From the NCBI RefSeq assembly GCF_002368335.1, contig NZ_AP018288.1, forward strand, positions 5,963,091-6,027,090: DNA of 64,000 nt, in the 5' to 3' direction. This document shows, piece by piece, positions 25,501-33,252 of this stretch. The translations under genes and the position numbers were made by a program. The DNA comes from Nostoc sp. NIES-4103 (GTDB taxonomy: Bacteria > Cyanobacteriota > Cyanobacteriia > Cyanobacteriales > Nostocaceae). Positions within the stretch are counted from its first letter, which is position 1. The number at the start of each line of letters is the position of its first letter. The notes under the pieces are model-generated. The model had not been told where the DNA came from and did no database searches. It was given only the letters and a program-made list of their open reading frames with translations.

Positions 25501-27352
25501 CAACATTACTCATCCAAACAGCTTCACCACTAGCCCAAACTCGACCAGGTAATCCCATTCCTGGGGCAAATGTAGTTTGCCGACTTAGTATTTCAAACTC
25601 TTGCATTTCCAAAGATATTTTATACCACATGTCGAGAAAACGCAGTAAATTTGCTTGCTGATCAACCATCCAAATTTCACTTAAATCCCATGCCAAACTC
25701 TCGCAGATTCCTTGGAGAATTTGGGGCATGGCTTCGAGGATTGTGGTAGACTCGGCTAAAACACGAGTGATGGTATATTGTGCCGTTAATTGCTGTTGCG
25801 ATCGTTTGCGATCGCTAATATCAATACCAGTGCAAATAATGTATTCTACTGAACCTTCATAGTCTTTTAAAACTGTGTTTGACCATGCAATTAGTCGTTG
25901 ATTGCCATCTTTAGTTAGCCAGTAATTTTCATATCCTTTGGGGCCAGTACCAGTTCGCAATTGTTCAAACACTGCTTTTACCGACTTCACCTCTTCGGGA
26001 AGTAACAACAAATTCCATACATACCTACCCCTGACCTCATCAAATGAGTAACCTGTTATTTGCTCACAAGCGTGATTGAAGCGCACGATTTGCCCTTGGG
26101 TGTCCAGAACAATTACCAAGGCGCTGGCTGTATCTAAAACTGCCGAAATAAAGTTGCGTTCTTTGTTGAGTGTCTCTTCTGTTAATTTGCGCTCAGTCAC
26201 CTCACGATAGATGAGATAGTAGACTATAGTCAAAATTAGAAAACTGGCATAAATAGCGATCGCAGTTGTCAAAATTGAGTTTTCAGCACTGTCTTTTGCT
26301 ACTTCTGATTGTTGCTCAAGCAAAGCTTTTTCCTGAACCTGCATCTCATAAATTAGTTCATGGATAATATCCATGCGATTTTCACTCTTATTTTTTAGCA
26401 ATATTTGCAATGCTGCTGAAAATCCCTTGCTTTGGCGCAACTCAACAGTTTGCTTGAGTTCACTTAATTTGGCTACTATCAACAATTTAAGTATGTCGAA
26501 TTGCTGTTGTCTGGGTTGATCTAATTTTAAATTCCTCAGTTCCTTAATTTTGCGCTCAACTTCCACAACTGCGATCTCATATGCTTTGAGATCGCGTTCT
26601 TCTCCAGTGAGAATATAACTTTGTTGTCCAGTCTCAGCATCCTTAATCAGGGACAGCAATTCTTCGAGACTGGTAATTTGCTCTTGGGTTTTTTTAACTT
26701 GATTGCTAGTGGTAATTAATATTCTTGTGTTTTGATAAGAAACGACACCAATTAAAATTAAAATTGCCAACGCTAACCCAAAACCTCCAGCAACCTTTTT
26801 GAAGAATTGCCTACGTACCTTTTGTACCTGTTTGCGTTCATTGTTCACCAATACCAAACTAGCTAAGTTACGCCGCAGTTCTAATTGTTTGATGACTTGG
26901 TGTCCCAAAATTCGTAATGCTTCGACCTGTTCTAAAGAAAGGTTTCGTGGTACATAATCAATTACACACAGCGTTCCTAATGCATATCCTTCAGCATTAG
27001 TCAATGGTACACCAGCATAAAACCTGATATTGGGGTCAGAGGTCACCAACGGGTTTGTGGCAAACCGTTTATCAGATGTTGCATCAGGAACAATCAAAAC
27101 TTCAGATTGCAGAATGGCATGGGCGCAAAATGCAATATCGCGAGGTGTTTCTAATGCCTCCAAACCGACTTTAGACTTGAACCACTGGCGGTTAGTATCA
27201 ATGAGACTGATTAAAGCAATGGGAGTACCGCAAATATACGAAGCTAAACGAGTGAGATCATCAAAGGCAGCTTCAGATGGAGTATCGAGGATCTTATAGT
27301 CTAAAAGACTTTTAATTCTTTCTGGTTCGTTATCAGGTAGTGGTGCTTTCAT
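22568..27352 (-). CDS. Hybrid sensor histidine kinase with two receivers and HPt domain
   Basis: A 1594-residue complete phosphorelay. By eye: GAF (about 20-170); membrane segment (190-210); CHASE3 (215-350, LEELLSLIKDAETGQQSYIL); membrane segment (357-381); PAS (400-520); two GAF domains (535-690, 710-870); HisKA with LANMSHEIRTPMN (His about 896); HATPase with GLGITKEDQGKLF and GGTGLGLAI; receiver 1 (about 1130-1250, Asp in LIDMQMP); receiver 2 (about 1335-1455, Asp in LMDCQMP); and HPt with AHQIKGASANVG (His about 1537). The signal entering CHASE3 is unknown. The linker between the receivers contains repeat-derived sequence (GCCRDSKVA, GCCRDDKAA). It stands alone and its final output partner is not next to it. 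Confidence 0.93.
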   Translation of the reverse strand: MKAPLPDNEPERIKSLLDYKILDTPSEAAFDDLTRLASYICGTPIALISLIDTNRQWFKSKVGLEALETPRDIAFCAHAILQSEVLIVPDATSDKRFATNPLVTSDPNIRFYAGVPLTNAEGYALGTLCVIDYVPRNLSLEQVEALRILGHQVIKQLELRRNLASLVLVNNERKQVQKVRRQFFKKVAGGFGLALAILILIGVVSYQNTRILITTSNQVKKTQEQITSLEELLSLIKDAETGQQSYILTGEERDLKAYEIAVVEVERKIKELRNLKLDQPRQQQFDILKLLIVAKLSELKQTVELRQSKGFSAALQILLKNKSENRMDIIHELIYEMQVQEKALLEQQSEVAKDSAENSILTTAIAIYASFLILTIVYYLIYREVTERKLTEETLNKERNFISAVLDTASALVIVLDTQGQIVRFNHACEQITGYSFDEVRGRYVWNLLLLPEEVKSVKAVFEQLRTGTGPKGYENYWLTKDGNQRLIAWSNTVLKDYEGSVEYIICTGIDISDRKRSQQQLTAQYTITRVLAESTTILEAMPQILQGICESLAWDLSEIWMVDQQANLLRFLDMWYKISLEMQEFEILSRQTTFAPGMGLPGRVWASGEAVWMSNVVEDSNFLRSQIAAEAGLHGAFAFPIRSGKKILGVIACFSHKILQPDQNFAKIMNSIGEQVGQFIERKQAEEEIQRQNLRSQLFTEITLKIRQSLQIKEIFQITVKEVQKILHSDRVLIYQPLPDGSTSTVVEAVVSGWLAIKEQKMTDSYLRAEYIQQYYLQQYRQTRNLGFTESDIVAVKKSHMKFLQQFGVKSNLVVPILVKEELCGLLIVHQCGSSRQWSSFETHLLRQIADQVGIALAQAQMLDAETQQRRELEIARQQAELASKTKSAFLANMSHEIRTPMNAVLGMTNLMLETPLNSEQRDFMETIRISGDVLLSLINEILDLSKLEAGEMSLETLDFDLSTCVEEVLELLAPPAHNKGLEIAGLIYRNVPTQLQGDSGRLRQILMNLLSNAIKFTSDGEVMLRAELRSQTPTTATIHFAVTDTGLGITKEDQGKLFTPFTQLDASTTRKYGGTGLGLAICKQLVNLMKGEIGVESRLGKGSKFWFEITFQKQLHPVSAIDDGGLLRNRRMLVVDDNATNRQIIQHLASRWGVLVDEAASASTALKAIEMAVEQKMPYDLALIDMQMPDIDGITLAAQIQANCAIAVIPLVMLTTTNQRESAQRSLNIGFTGYLVKPIKASRLLDSIMTILASQLEQEAGGIRQQAKGESTSHLGCCRDSKVAFPQGVLFENPKGCCRDDKAANPKSEKQEAGVKNLEYSSDDICFDSCFLQPKLRILLAEDNLVNQKVALKQLQSLGYSADVAANGQEVLQLLEKNSYDLILMDCQMPILDGLETTKAIHSWQESRFASHRRPVVIAMTANAMKEDKQMCLDAGMNDYLSKPIIKEKLLAVLEYWASFIFSTPETVSFEHTVTTANIDAVDLPIDWKRLHEMSENDPEFELDILQIFVEDIQEHIELTKTAIAASDFQQLAKEAHQIKGASANVGATVMQLTAEKLEKLAHNLEYQGTTNLISDLEKFLKRIQEFLIKSQ
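23435..23521. repeat. 27-bp direct repeat inside the hybrid kinase gene
   Basis: Two near-identical 27-bp copies (23435-23461 and 23495-23521, ending ATCTCGGCAACAGCC) have a 60-bp period. They encode cysteine-containing segments in the linker between the two receiver domains. The region looks like a repeat element captured in frame. Confidence 0.8.
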
Positions 27353-27456
27353 CCTTAAGCCGTATCCAGGGCTAAAGTCGTGATGGGAGATAAATAGGTA
27401 TGTTTAAATTAATACGCGATGGCAACTTATTCTGTCAAAAAGTCCTTAAAATCTTA

Positions 27457-27642
27457 TGGGGAATTGGGAATGGGGAATGGGGCATTGGGCATTAGGAATT
27501 GGGCATTGGTAATTGAGTAAAAATTTCCCCAATCTCCCTCATCCCCCCATCTCCCTCATCTCCCCCATCTCCGCCATCTCCCCAATCTCCCTCATCCCCC
27601 CATCTCCCTCATCTCCCCCATCTCCCTCATCCCCCCACCTCC
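27457..27642. repeat. Heptamer and CTCCCCCATCT-type arrays
   Basis: GGAATTGGG/GGCATTGGG heptamers (27457-27512) and long C/T-rich tandem CATCTCCCT sequence (27530-27640) lie between the hybrid kinase promoter and the sipA stop codon. Confidence 0.9.
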
Positions 27643-27873
27643 CTAACCAGCAGGGGTGTCTGTGCTTTCAATGTATTGGCTATCTAAAAGAAAAGTTCCT
27701 TTAGCAAAGCGGATACCCCAATATCCTCCCGGACGACGGTCAATGACTATACCCTCTTCGCCAGTATGAATTACATCTGGGGGGCGTAACATTGGCATGG
27801 GATCTGCTGTTTTCACGTAGGGCGGTAGTGCCACAACACGCACTTTACTACCAATGGCGAATTCTTTGGACAT
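27643..27873 (-). CDS. sipA: SipA, NblS/Hik33-interacting regulator (DUF3148)
   Basis: A 76-residue SH3-like barrel protein. The stretch KTADPMPMLRPPDVIHTGEEG and GGYWGIRFAKGTFLLDSQYIE are characteristic of SipA. In unicellular cyanobacteria SipA binds the stress histidine kinase NblS (Hik33) and stimulates its autophosphorylation. The length is normal. The nearest kinase gene, the large hybrid kinase, is on the same strand downstream but is not NblS-like in architecture, so a partnership is not implied. The last residues overlap the start of an adjacent repeat array. Confidence 0.85.
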   Translation of the reverse strand: MSKEFAIGSKVRVVALPPYVKTADPMPMLRPPDVIHTGEEGIVIDRRPGGYWGIRFAKGTFLLDSQYIESTDTPAG

Positions 27874-28053
27874 ACTAAAAAAGCTAGAACTTATGATTAA
27901 CTCATAATCATAACTCCTAACTTTTACTAGAGCGTTATATCAATTTGCAATTAATAAATTCAGATTTAATCTAGGTTACAAGCTTTGAATCTGTTGCCGA
28001 ATTTTGGAGAATTGGTATTAGCCCAATTTATTATTGATAACTTTATTATCAAC

Positions 28054-28101
28054 AGGACTTACGCACGGACTACGATTTTACGTCAAGAGTGCGTAAGTCC
28101 T
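28054..28101. mobile_element. MITE-like element, AGGACTTACGCA family (shortest copy)
   Basis: A 48-bp element with perfect 13-bp terminal inverted repeats (AGGACTTACGCAC at 28054-28066 and its complement at 28089-28101). It carries no coding sequence. Other members are at 31337, 39405, 45657 and 59655. Confidence 0.8.
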
Positions 28102-28117
28102 AATCAAAAAGGGAAAA

Positions 28118-28147
28118 GGAAAGGAGATTGAACTTTGTCTCCTTTCC
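28118..28147 (-). terminator. Terminator downstream of the Spy/CpxP-like gene
   Basis: A perfect 10-bp stem GGAAAGGAGA/TCTCCTTTCC with a 10-nt loop is followed on the minus strand by CTTTTCCCTTTTT. It lies about 165 nt past the stop codon of the gene at 28311. Confidence 0.65.
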
Positions 28148-28310
28148 AGCTTCTGCAAGAAGTCTATGAAATCTTCACTATGGAAAACAATACTTGCACA
28201 GTCGTGTTTAACTTTTAACTAAGCAGATTGCACCAGCGCAGACAACAAGATAGATAACACTTTTCATAGAAATATCGCGCTAGACTTCAATGCTGTGTTT
28301 TAATGCGAGG

Positions 28311-28817
28311 TTAATAACTCTGTTGATTTTGTTGGCGTTGTTGGCGGCGCTGTCTTGCATTCTCTTGGAATTGCTTGAGTTTGGCTTGCTGTTCAGGAGT
28401 CAGAACTGCTTGAATTTGTTGTCTTGATGATTCTTTAATTTGTCGTATTTGGTCTTTCTGTGCTTGGGTTAGATTCAATTGTGCAAAGTTCTTCCAATTA
28501 CCTTGGCGTGGGCCTGTTGGTCGTTGACCTGCTTCGCGTTGGGCCCGACGTGCTTCAAAAGCCGCTTTTAACTTTTCTTTTTGTTCTGGGGTGAAAACTG
28601 CTTCAATTTGGGCGCGTGTATTGCGTTTAATTTGCTGAATTTGGGCTTTTTGTGCATCTGTTAAATCCAGATTTTGCCAAGGGCCCCTTTGTTTTTTCGC
28701 TGTTTGTGCAACTAGCAGAGGTGAAGAAGAGGCTGTTTGTGCTTGCACTACAAAAGAAGTTGCTGTTAAAGTCAGAGCGATCGCTCCAGCTATCAATGAT
28801 AATACCTTCAGTTTCAT
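28311..28817 (-). CDS. Spy/CpxP-like periplasmic protein
   Basis: A 168-residue exported protein with a clear signal peptide (LKVLSLIAGAIALTLTATSF, cleavage after a VQA-type site near residue 26). The mature part has two LTxxQ-type repeats, LDLTDAQKAQIQQIKRNTRA and LNLTQAQKDQIRQIKESSRQ, each followed by VFTPEQKEKLK or VLTPEQQAKLK. This is the pattern of Spy/CpxP-family chaperones and sensors. The C-terminus is Gln/Arg-rich. The ATG has AAGG 6 nt upstream. It probably protects envelope proteins or senses metals in the periplasm; no two-component partner is directly adjacent. Confidence 0.85.
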   Translation of the reverse strand: MKLKVLSLIAGAIALTLTATSFVVQAQTASSSPLLVAQTAKKQRGPWQNLDLTDAQKAQIQQIKRNTRAQIEAVFTPEQKEKLKAAFEARRAQREAGQRPTGPRQGNWKNFAQLNLTQAQKDQIRQIKESSRQQIQAVLTPEQQAKLKQFQENARQRRQQRQQNQQSY

Positions 28818-29383
28818 TTACTACCTTGTGATTGCTTCCTGGTTGGATGTCACCATCATAGAAATTTACGCCCAGCAATCACATGAGGAGAAAGTCACGG
28901 TTACACCTATGACTAAAGTCATGATTCTGTTTTGGTCAATGTGACTGATAATTGTTAAAAGATAGTAGTGAAGAGTTAGGACGAACACAAGGTTTTGTAA
29001 AACTACACAAGTTAGAGTTATGAAAATATTATCAAAAAATTTAAGTAAAATTACATACTTGCTCAATTGTCTCTATAGCAATCCGATTTGATGATTGAGA
29101 ATCACTCGTAGAGGTAAGGGACTGGGGGCTGGCGACTGGGGACTGGGAAGAAGAAATAAAGGTGTACTGAGTTTTGTTCAAAAATCAAATATGAGTCCTA
29201 TATATGTAAATAAGGGTTTCAGCTATTGTTTGCCTAAGTTCTAATTAATTACATAACTTTTGTGATATTTATTTACTCCAAACTCCAAACTCCTAATTCC
29301 TAACTCCTAACTCCTAACTCCTAACTCCTAACTCCTAACTCCTAACTCCTAACTCTTAACTCTTAAATCGAGGGCAGCAACTT
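28818..29383. repeat. Intergenic region ending in a CTAACTC heptamer array
   Basis: At least ten CTAACTC heptamers (29277-29366) run up to 18 nt before the start of the NarL-type kinase gene. A short GGGGACT array is at 29119-29147. The rest is A+T-rich and holds the divergent promoters. Confidence 0.9.
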
Positions 29384-30649
29384 ATGAGTCTTCCGTTTAA
29401 AATTAAGAAGCATCCTTTTCCTTCTCTACTTTATTTGGAATGGATACTACTAGCGATCGCTGTATTGCCAATTATTTTATCACCCTCTTCACCACGATTT
29501 CGTTACAAACATTCAGAAGTTTCAATTTGCAGTATTTTTCCTGAACTGTCGTTTTGCACTATCTTACCTGAACTAGCAATTTTTAGCCTGATTCTTTTTG
29601 CATTGATGGGTTTGAGATTGCCCACAAATAACAGGATAACAAAGATCATCTATACAGCTAGTGAAATTATATTGATTTCCATTACTGGTTTAGTTGGTGG
29701 CAGATTTTCTCGCCCTTTTCCCTTTCTCTACATCATTTTAGTTGCTCGCAGTTGCCTAATTTTTAAATTACCTGGGCGTTTGATAGTTACCTGCCTATCG
29801 TTTATCTTATCTCTATCAACGACACAACTTAAATTTCAATTGTTCAATTATCAATCAATACAACAAGGACAAGAACGCTTTCGGTTTTTGAGTTTAAACT
29901 GGGCGCTAACATTTGGCTTAAGTTTAGCTTTTGTCTTGTTGATGATGAATGCTGTCTTATCTGAACGGCAGAGTCGAGAAAAGCTAGCCAGTGCTAACGA
30001 AAAACTCCGCCAATACGCGATGCAAATTGAAAATCAAGCTACCTTAGAAGAACGCAATCGCATTGCTCGTGAAATTCATGATTCTTTGGGACATTCTCTT
30101 ACAGCTTTAAATCTGCAACTAGAAACTGCTTTGAAACTTTGGCAATCTAATCCCAACAAAGCCCAAACATTTTTAGCAAGAGCAAAAGAACTCGGTTCTA
30201 ATGCACTCAGAGATGTTCGTCAATCTGTTTCTACTATGCGTTCTCATCCCTTGCAAGAAAAATCTTTAGAACAAGCAATTGGTATTCTTCTAGAAGATTT
30301 TTATCGTTCAACTGGGATTTCACCTATTTGTAGGTTCTCAATTGATTATACTATTCCTATAGAAATTAGCACGGCTGTTTACCGGATTATCCAAGAATCT
30401 TTGACGAATATTGCTAAGCATGGAAATGCTACAGAAGTGAAACTGGAATTAATTACCATTACAGGTAGTTTATGGTTAATGATTCAAGATAATGGTAAAG
30501 GTTTTAATTTAAAACAAAATACTACCGGATTTGGTTTACAAAGTATGCGCGATCGCACCTTAGCATTAGGCGGTGAATTTAATATTCATAGTGCGCCTGG
30601 TTCTGGTTGCCAAATTATAGTTGATATCCCTTTACCAAGGTTGAAATGA
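29384..30649 (+). CDS. NarL-type sensor histidine kinase
   Basis: A 421-residue kinase that phosphorylates the adjacent response regulator. The N-terminal half has about five membrane segments (roughly residues 15-200). A coiled coil precedes the HisKA_3 dimerisation domain with LEERNRIAREIHDSLGHSL (phospho-acceptor His near residue 232). The ATPase domain shows IQESLTNIAKHGNATEV, IQDNGKGFN and GFGLQSMRDRTLALGG. No separate periplasmic sensor was recognised, so the signal is probably sensed in or near the membrane. Its stop overlaps the regulator start by 4 nt (ATGA). The upstream heptamer array leaves little room for a usual promoter close to the start. Confidence 0.93.
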   Translation: MSLPFKIKKHPFPSLLYLEWILLAIAVLPIILSPSSPRFRYKHSEVSICSIFPELSFCTILPELAIFSLILFALMGLRLPTNNRITKIIYTASEIILISITGLVGGRFSRPFPFLYIILVARSCLIFKLPGRLIVTCLSFILSLSTTQLKFQLFNYQSIQQGQERFRFLSLNWALTFGLSLAFVLLMMNAVLSERQSREKLASANEKLRQYAMQIENQATLEERNRIAREIHDSLGHSLTALNLQLETALKLWQSNPNKAQTFLARAKELGSNALRDVRQSVSTMRSHPLQEKSLEQAIGILLEDFYRSTGISPICRFSIDYTIPIEISTAVYRIIQESLTNIAKHGNATEVKLELITITGSLWLMIQDNGKGFNLKQNTTGFGLQSMRDRTLALGGEFNIHSAPGSGCQIIVDIPLPRLK

Positions 30650-31311
30650 TGATTAAATTGTTACTTGTAGATGACCAAAGTTTAATTCGCCAAGGATTAA
30701 AAGCATTATTAGAATTAGAACCAGATATAGAAGTTGTGGGAGAGGCAGAAAATGGTGAAAATGCCATTCATTTAGTTGAAGAATTACAGCCAGATGTCGT
30801 ATTAATGGATATCAGAATGCCTGTAATGGATGGAGTTGCAGCTACACGGGAAATTCAAAAACGTTTTGTCAAAGTTAAAATCTTAGTCTTGACTACCTTT
30901 GATGATGATGCCTATGTAACAGCAGCATTGCAGAATGGAGCAATAGGTTATTTACTCAAAGATACACCTTCAGAAGAATTAGCTGTTGCCATTCGTGCAG
31001 TTTATAAAGGATATACACAACTAGGGCCAGGAATTGTCAAAAAACTTTTGACTCAGTTCTCTGTTATACCATCAACCCCAACAACACCTGTACCGCCTAA
31101 TTTAGCTGAACTCACTCCCAGAGAAAAAGAGGTTTTGCGGTTAATTGCTACAGGCGCTAGTAACCGCGAAATTGCTCAACAACTCTATATCTCTGAAGGG
31201 ACAGTAAAAAATCATGTCACTAATATTTTAAACAGATTAGATTTACGCGATCGCACTCAAGCTGCTATTATCGCTAATACATTTTTATCCTATTTAAATG
31301 AAACTAGCTGA
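30646..31311 (+). CDS. NarL/FixJ-type response regulator
   Basis: A 221-residue DNA-binding response regulator paired with the kinase just upstream. The receiver (residues 1-120) has LLVDDQSLIRQG, the phospho-acceptor Asp in VVLMDIRMPVMDG, TTFDDD, and the Lys in LLKDTPSEE. The C-terminal LuxR-type helix-turn-helix reads LTPREKEVLRLIATGASNRE and ends in GTVKNHVTNILNRLDLRDRT. Targets are unknown. Confidence 0.95.
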   Translation: MMIKLLLVDDQSLIRQGLKALLELEPDIEVVGEAENGENAIHLVEELQPDVVLMDIRMPVMDGVAATREIQKRFVKVKILVLTTFDDDAYVTAALQNGAIGYLLKDTPSEELAVAIRAVYKGYTQLGPGIVKKLLTQFSVIPSTPTTPVPPNLAELTPREKEVLRLIATGASNREIAQQLYISEGTVKNHVTNILNRLDLRDRTQAAIIANTFLSYLNETS

Positions 31312-31336
31312 AAATTGAAATTTGCTATATTTTAAT

Positions 31337-31472
31337 AGGACTGACACAACTGTTATATTTTTTTAATGTGGGTTGTCAATGGTCAATAATCAATATTCTA
31401 AAAAACGTTGACTTTTGACTTTTGACTCTTGACTACCACTGGAGAAAATATCTGTGATAGTTGCGTAAGTAC
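31337..31472. mobile_element. Degenerate MITE-like element, AGGACTTACGCA family
   Basis: Left end AGGACTGACACAACTG and right end TTGCGTAAGTACT match the termini of the copy at 39405 imperfectly. The interior contains TTGACTTTTGACTCTTGAC-type tandem sequence, also present in the other copies. Confidence 0.55.
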
Positions 31473-31475
31473 TTT

Positions 31476-31793
31476 TTAAGTTTGTCTCAAAGCAGAAATT
31501 ACTTGATCAGTTATGTCTTTTCCACCTCTCAAGTTAGTAAAAAGACATTGGATTGTATATATTATCCCCCAAGGTATACCCCACCAACCTAAAAAGAATG
31601 AAATAAATATAAATGGCAGCCTTTTTTTTAGACTATTTTCTCCAGCTTTAATAAAGTGAATCTCAGAACTACGTTTAAACGTTAAAATTATTATAGAAAA
31701 GCAGTAAGGAAAAATTACAAACTTTGCACTCTTGGTGATTTCTTTGTTTACTTCTTCCACAGTCAATCCTTCCAAGCCAATTATTTTTGGCAT
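31476..31793 (-). CDS. Small membrane protein, unknown function
   Basis: A 105-residue protein with two likely membrane segments, near residues 25-40 and 61-85. The second carries the striking motif FFLGWWGIPWGIIYTIQ, followed by NLRGGKDITDQVISAL. This GWWGIPWG pattern with a trailing GGKD(I/V)T is, as I recall, widespread in uncharacterised bacterial proteins. AAAGG lies 5 nt before the ATG. It is on the same strand as and downstream of the deaminase gene, 31 nt away, so the two may be co-transcribed. Confidence 0.75.
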   Translation of the reverse strand: MPKIIGLEGLTVEEVNKEITKSAKFVIFPYCFSIIILTFKRSSEIHFIKAGENSLKKRLPFIFISFFLGWWGIPWGIIYTIQCLFTNLRGGKDITDQVISALRQT

Positions 31794-31824
31794 TTTTCCT
31801 TTACTTGCTGTTACAAAATATAAG

Positions 31825-32250
31825 TTATTTAAACAAAGCTAAACATTCTTCTTTCAACACTCCTTTAGTCACCTTAATATTTCTAAATGACTTGGCTATC
31901 ACCTCTTCACAAGTAATATTAATCTGCGACTGCTTAGCCGAGATTAAATCTTGAATTGAAGCGCCATATACAATTTCTGATAAACCTGTCCAAACACAAG
32001 CGGCCGCACACATTGGGCAAGGTTCACCAGTAGTGTATATGCTATAACCTTCTAAAGAAAGGTTTTGAAGTTTATCTGTTAAACTGCGAATGACATTGAT
32101 TTCTGCATGGGCAGATGGGTCATTGTCTCTAATCACAGTATTATATGCGACGGCAACAACTTCGTCATCCTTAACAATAACGGCACCGTAAGGCCCATCG
32201 CCTTTTTTTGCTTCTGCCAGTGCTAAGCGCATAAAATATTCTTGGTTCAT
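31825..32250 (-). CDS. Nucleoside deaminase (guanine deaminase/tRNA-adenosine deaminase type)
   Basis: A 141-residue zinc-dependent deaminase. The zinc and catalytic motifs are HAEINVIR (His and catalytic Glu) and TTGEPCPMCAAACVWTGL (two Cys). The start at 32250 (MNQEYFMRLALAEAKKGDGP) fits the family; the 27 upstream in-frame residues derive from A+T-rich intergenic sequence. The C-terminal region with CEEVIAKSFRNI resembles guanine deaminases of the Bacillus GuaD type, so purine base or nucleoside deamination is likely. The housekeeping tRNA deaminase TadA is a less likely alternative. Confidence 0.85.
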   Translation of the reverse strand: MNQEYFMRLALAEAKKGDGPYGAVIVKDDEVVAVAYNTVIRDNDPSAHAEINVIRSLTDKLQNLSLEGYSIYTTGEPCPMCAAACVWTGLSEIVYGASIQDLISAKQSQINITCEEVIAKSFRNIKVTKGVLKEECLALFK

Positions 32251-32288
32251 GTTCGTTGGGAGTAGAAAAAGATAATGGTTAATGAAGA

Positions 32289-32308
32289 CCTCGCCCTTAA
32301 GGGCGGGG
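32289..32308. repeat. Palindrome CGCCCTTAAGGGCG
   Basis: A 14-bp perfect palindrome within a 20-bp imperfect one (32289-32308). Similar GCCCTTAAGGGC hairpins are often found at ends of IS200/IS605-type elements, but no transposase sequence is present. It may act as a terminator or be an element footprint. Confidence 0.5.
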
Positions 32309-32373
32309 TTTATATAATATCGTATTAGCAATGTTACTTATGAGAGTTGATTAAAATTACTGAATAGGTGAAT

Positions 32374-33171
32374 ATGCTATTAAGCAGACAAAAAACAGAA
32401 TTTTACTTAACAGACCTAGAAACACCAGTGGGTAAAGCAATTAACTTAGTTATTGCCGGACTGGTTTTACTATCATCAGGAATTTTTGTGGCTGAAACCT
32501 ATAATATTCCTGATACTGTCCGGTTTCAGTTGGATTTGATTGATACTACTATCTTGATCATTTTTGCAGTAGAGTATGTAACTCGCTTGTGGAGTGCAGA
32601 AAATAAAATTAAATATATTTTTAGCTTTTATGCAATTATTGACTTAATGGCAATGTTACCCTATTTCATAGGTTTGGTAGATATTAGCTTTATCCGCATC
32701 CTTCGTTGGTTTAGGATTTTACGCTTAATTAGGTTTATAGATAAAAAATTTCTATTAGACGGAATTACTAGTGAAGATACCGTCATATTTTCGAGAATAT
32801 TATTTACTTTATTTGCAATTATTTTTGTTTTCTCTGGCTTAATTTATCAAGTTGAACATCCTGTTAATCCCAAAGTTTATAGTACTTTTTTGGATGCTTT
32901 TTATTTCTCTGTGGCGACAATGACAACTGTGGGATTTGGTGATATCACACCAATTTCTGAATTAGGTCGTCTACTCACAGTATTGATGATTTTGACAGGT
33001 GTGGCGTTAGTTCCTTGGCAAGTTGGTGATTTAATTAAGCGATTGGTGAAAAATACCAATCAGGTAGAAACAGTTTGTTCTGGTTGTGGTTTAGCTTTTC
33101 ATGATGCTGATGCTGGGTTTTGTAAAAGGTGTGGAACTAAATTGCCTAGTAGCACTTTACGTAATGCGTAA
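32374..33171 (+). CDS. Six-span potassium channel with C-terminal zinc ribbon
   Basis: A 265-residue ion channel of the voltage-gated type. Six membrane segments are visible. S4 is arginine-rich (FIRILRWFRILRLIRFIDKK), and the pore loop between S5 and S6 carries the K+ selectivity filter TMTTVGFGDITP. After S6 comes an unusual zinc ribbon of two CxxC pairs (CSGCGLAF, then FCKRCGTKL). The GTG at 32368 or the ATG at 32374 could be the start; the ATG is preferred. It is probably a plasma-membrane K+ channel controlling membrane potential. The zinc ribbon may mediate assembly or respond to redox or metal state, which is inference. Confidence 0.9.
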   Translation: MLLSRQKTEFYLTDLETPVGKAINLVIAGLVLLSSGIFVAETYNIPDTVRFQLDLIDTTILIIFAVEYVTRLWSAENKIKYIFSFYAIIDLMAMLPYFIGLVDISFIRILRWFRILRLIRFIDKKFLLDGITSEDTVIFSRILFTLFAIIFVFSGLIYQVEHPVNPKVYSTFLDAFYFSVATMTTVGFGDITPISELGRLLTVLMILTGVALVPWQVGDLIKRLVKNTNQVETVCSGCGLAFHDADAGFCKRCGTKLPSSTLRNA

Positions 33172-33179
33172 TTACTGGC

Positions 33180-33242
33180 TTTGTGTCTTTGTGCCTTAGT
33201 GGTAGAATTTTAAACCACACAAGACACAAAGACACGAAGAAA
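33180..33242. terminator. Inverted repeat between convergent genes
   Basis: TTTGTGTCTTTGTGCCTTAG (33180-33199) pairs with CAAGACACAAAGACACGAAG (33220-33239). The same arms are at 22457-22546. It is probably a bidirectional terminator derived from a dispersed repeat. Confidence 0.7.
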
Positions 33243-33252
33243 AAAGGTTTAT

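Larger units (their letters stand above)
27874..28310. other. Intergenic region upstream of sipA
   Basis: It contains the small inverted-repeat element at 28054-28101 and a terminator hairpin at 28118-28147, listed separately. The rest is A+T-rich with no supported gene. Confidence 0.6.

Noticed and set aside
27643..27873. SipA and the adjacent hybrid kinase as an NblS-SipA pair
   Set aside because: The kinase has GAF, CHASE3, PAS, two receivers and HPt, unlike NblS; adjacency alone is not evidence of partnership.
32289..32308. An IS200/IS605 element end
   Set aside because: Only a short palindrome is present; no tnpA, tnpB or other right-end structure was found.
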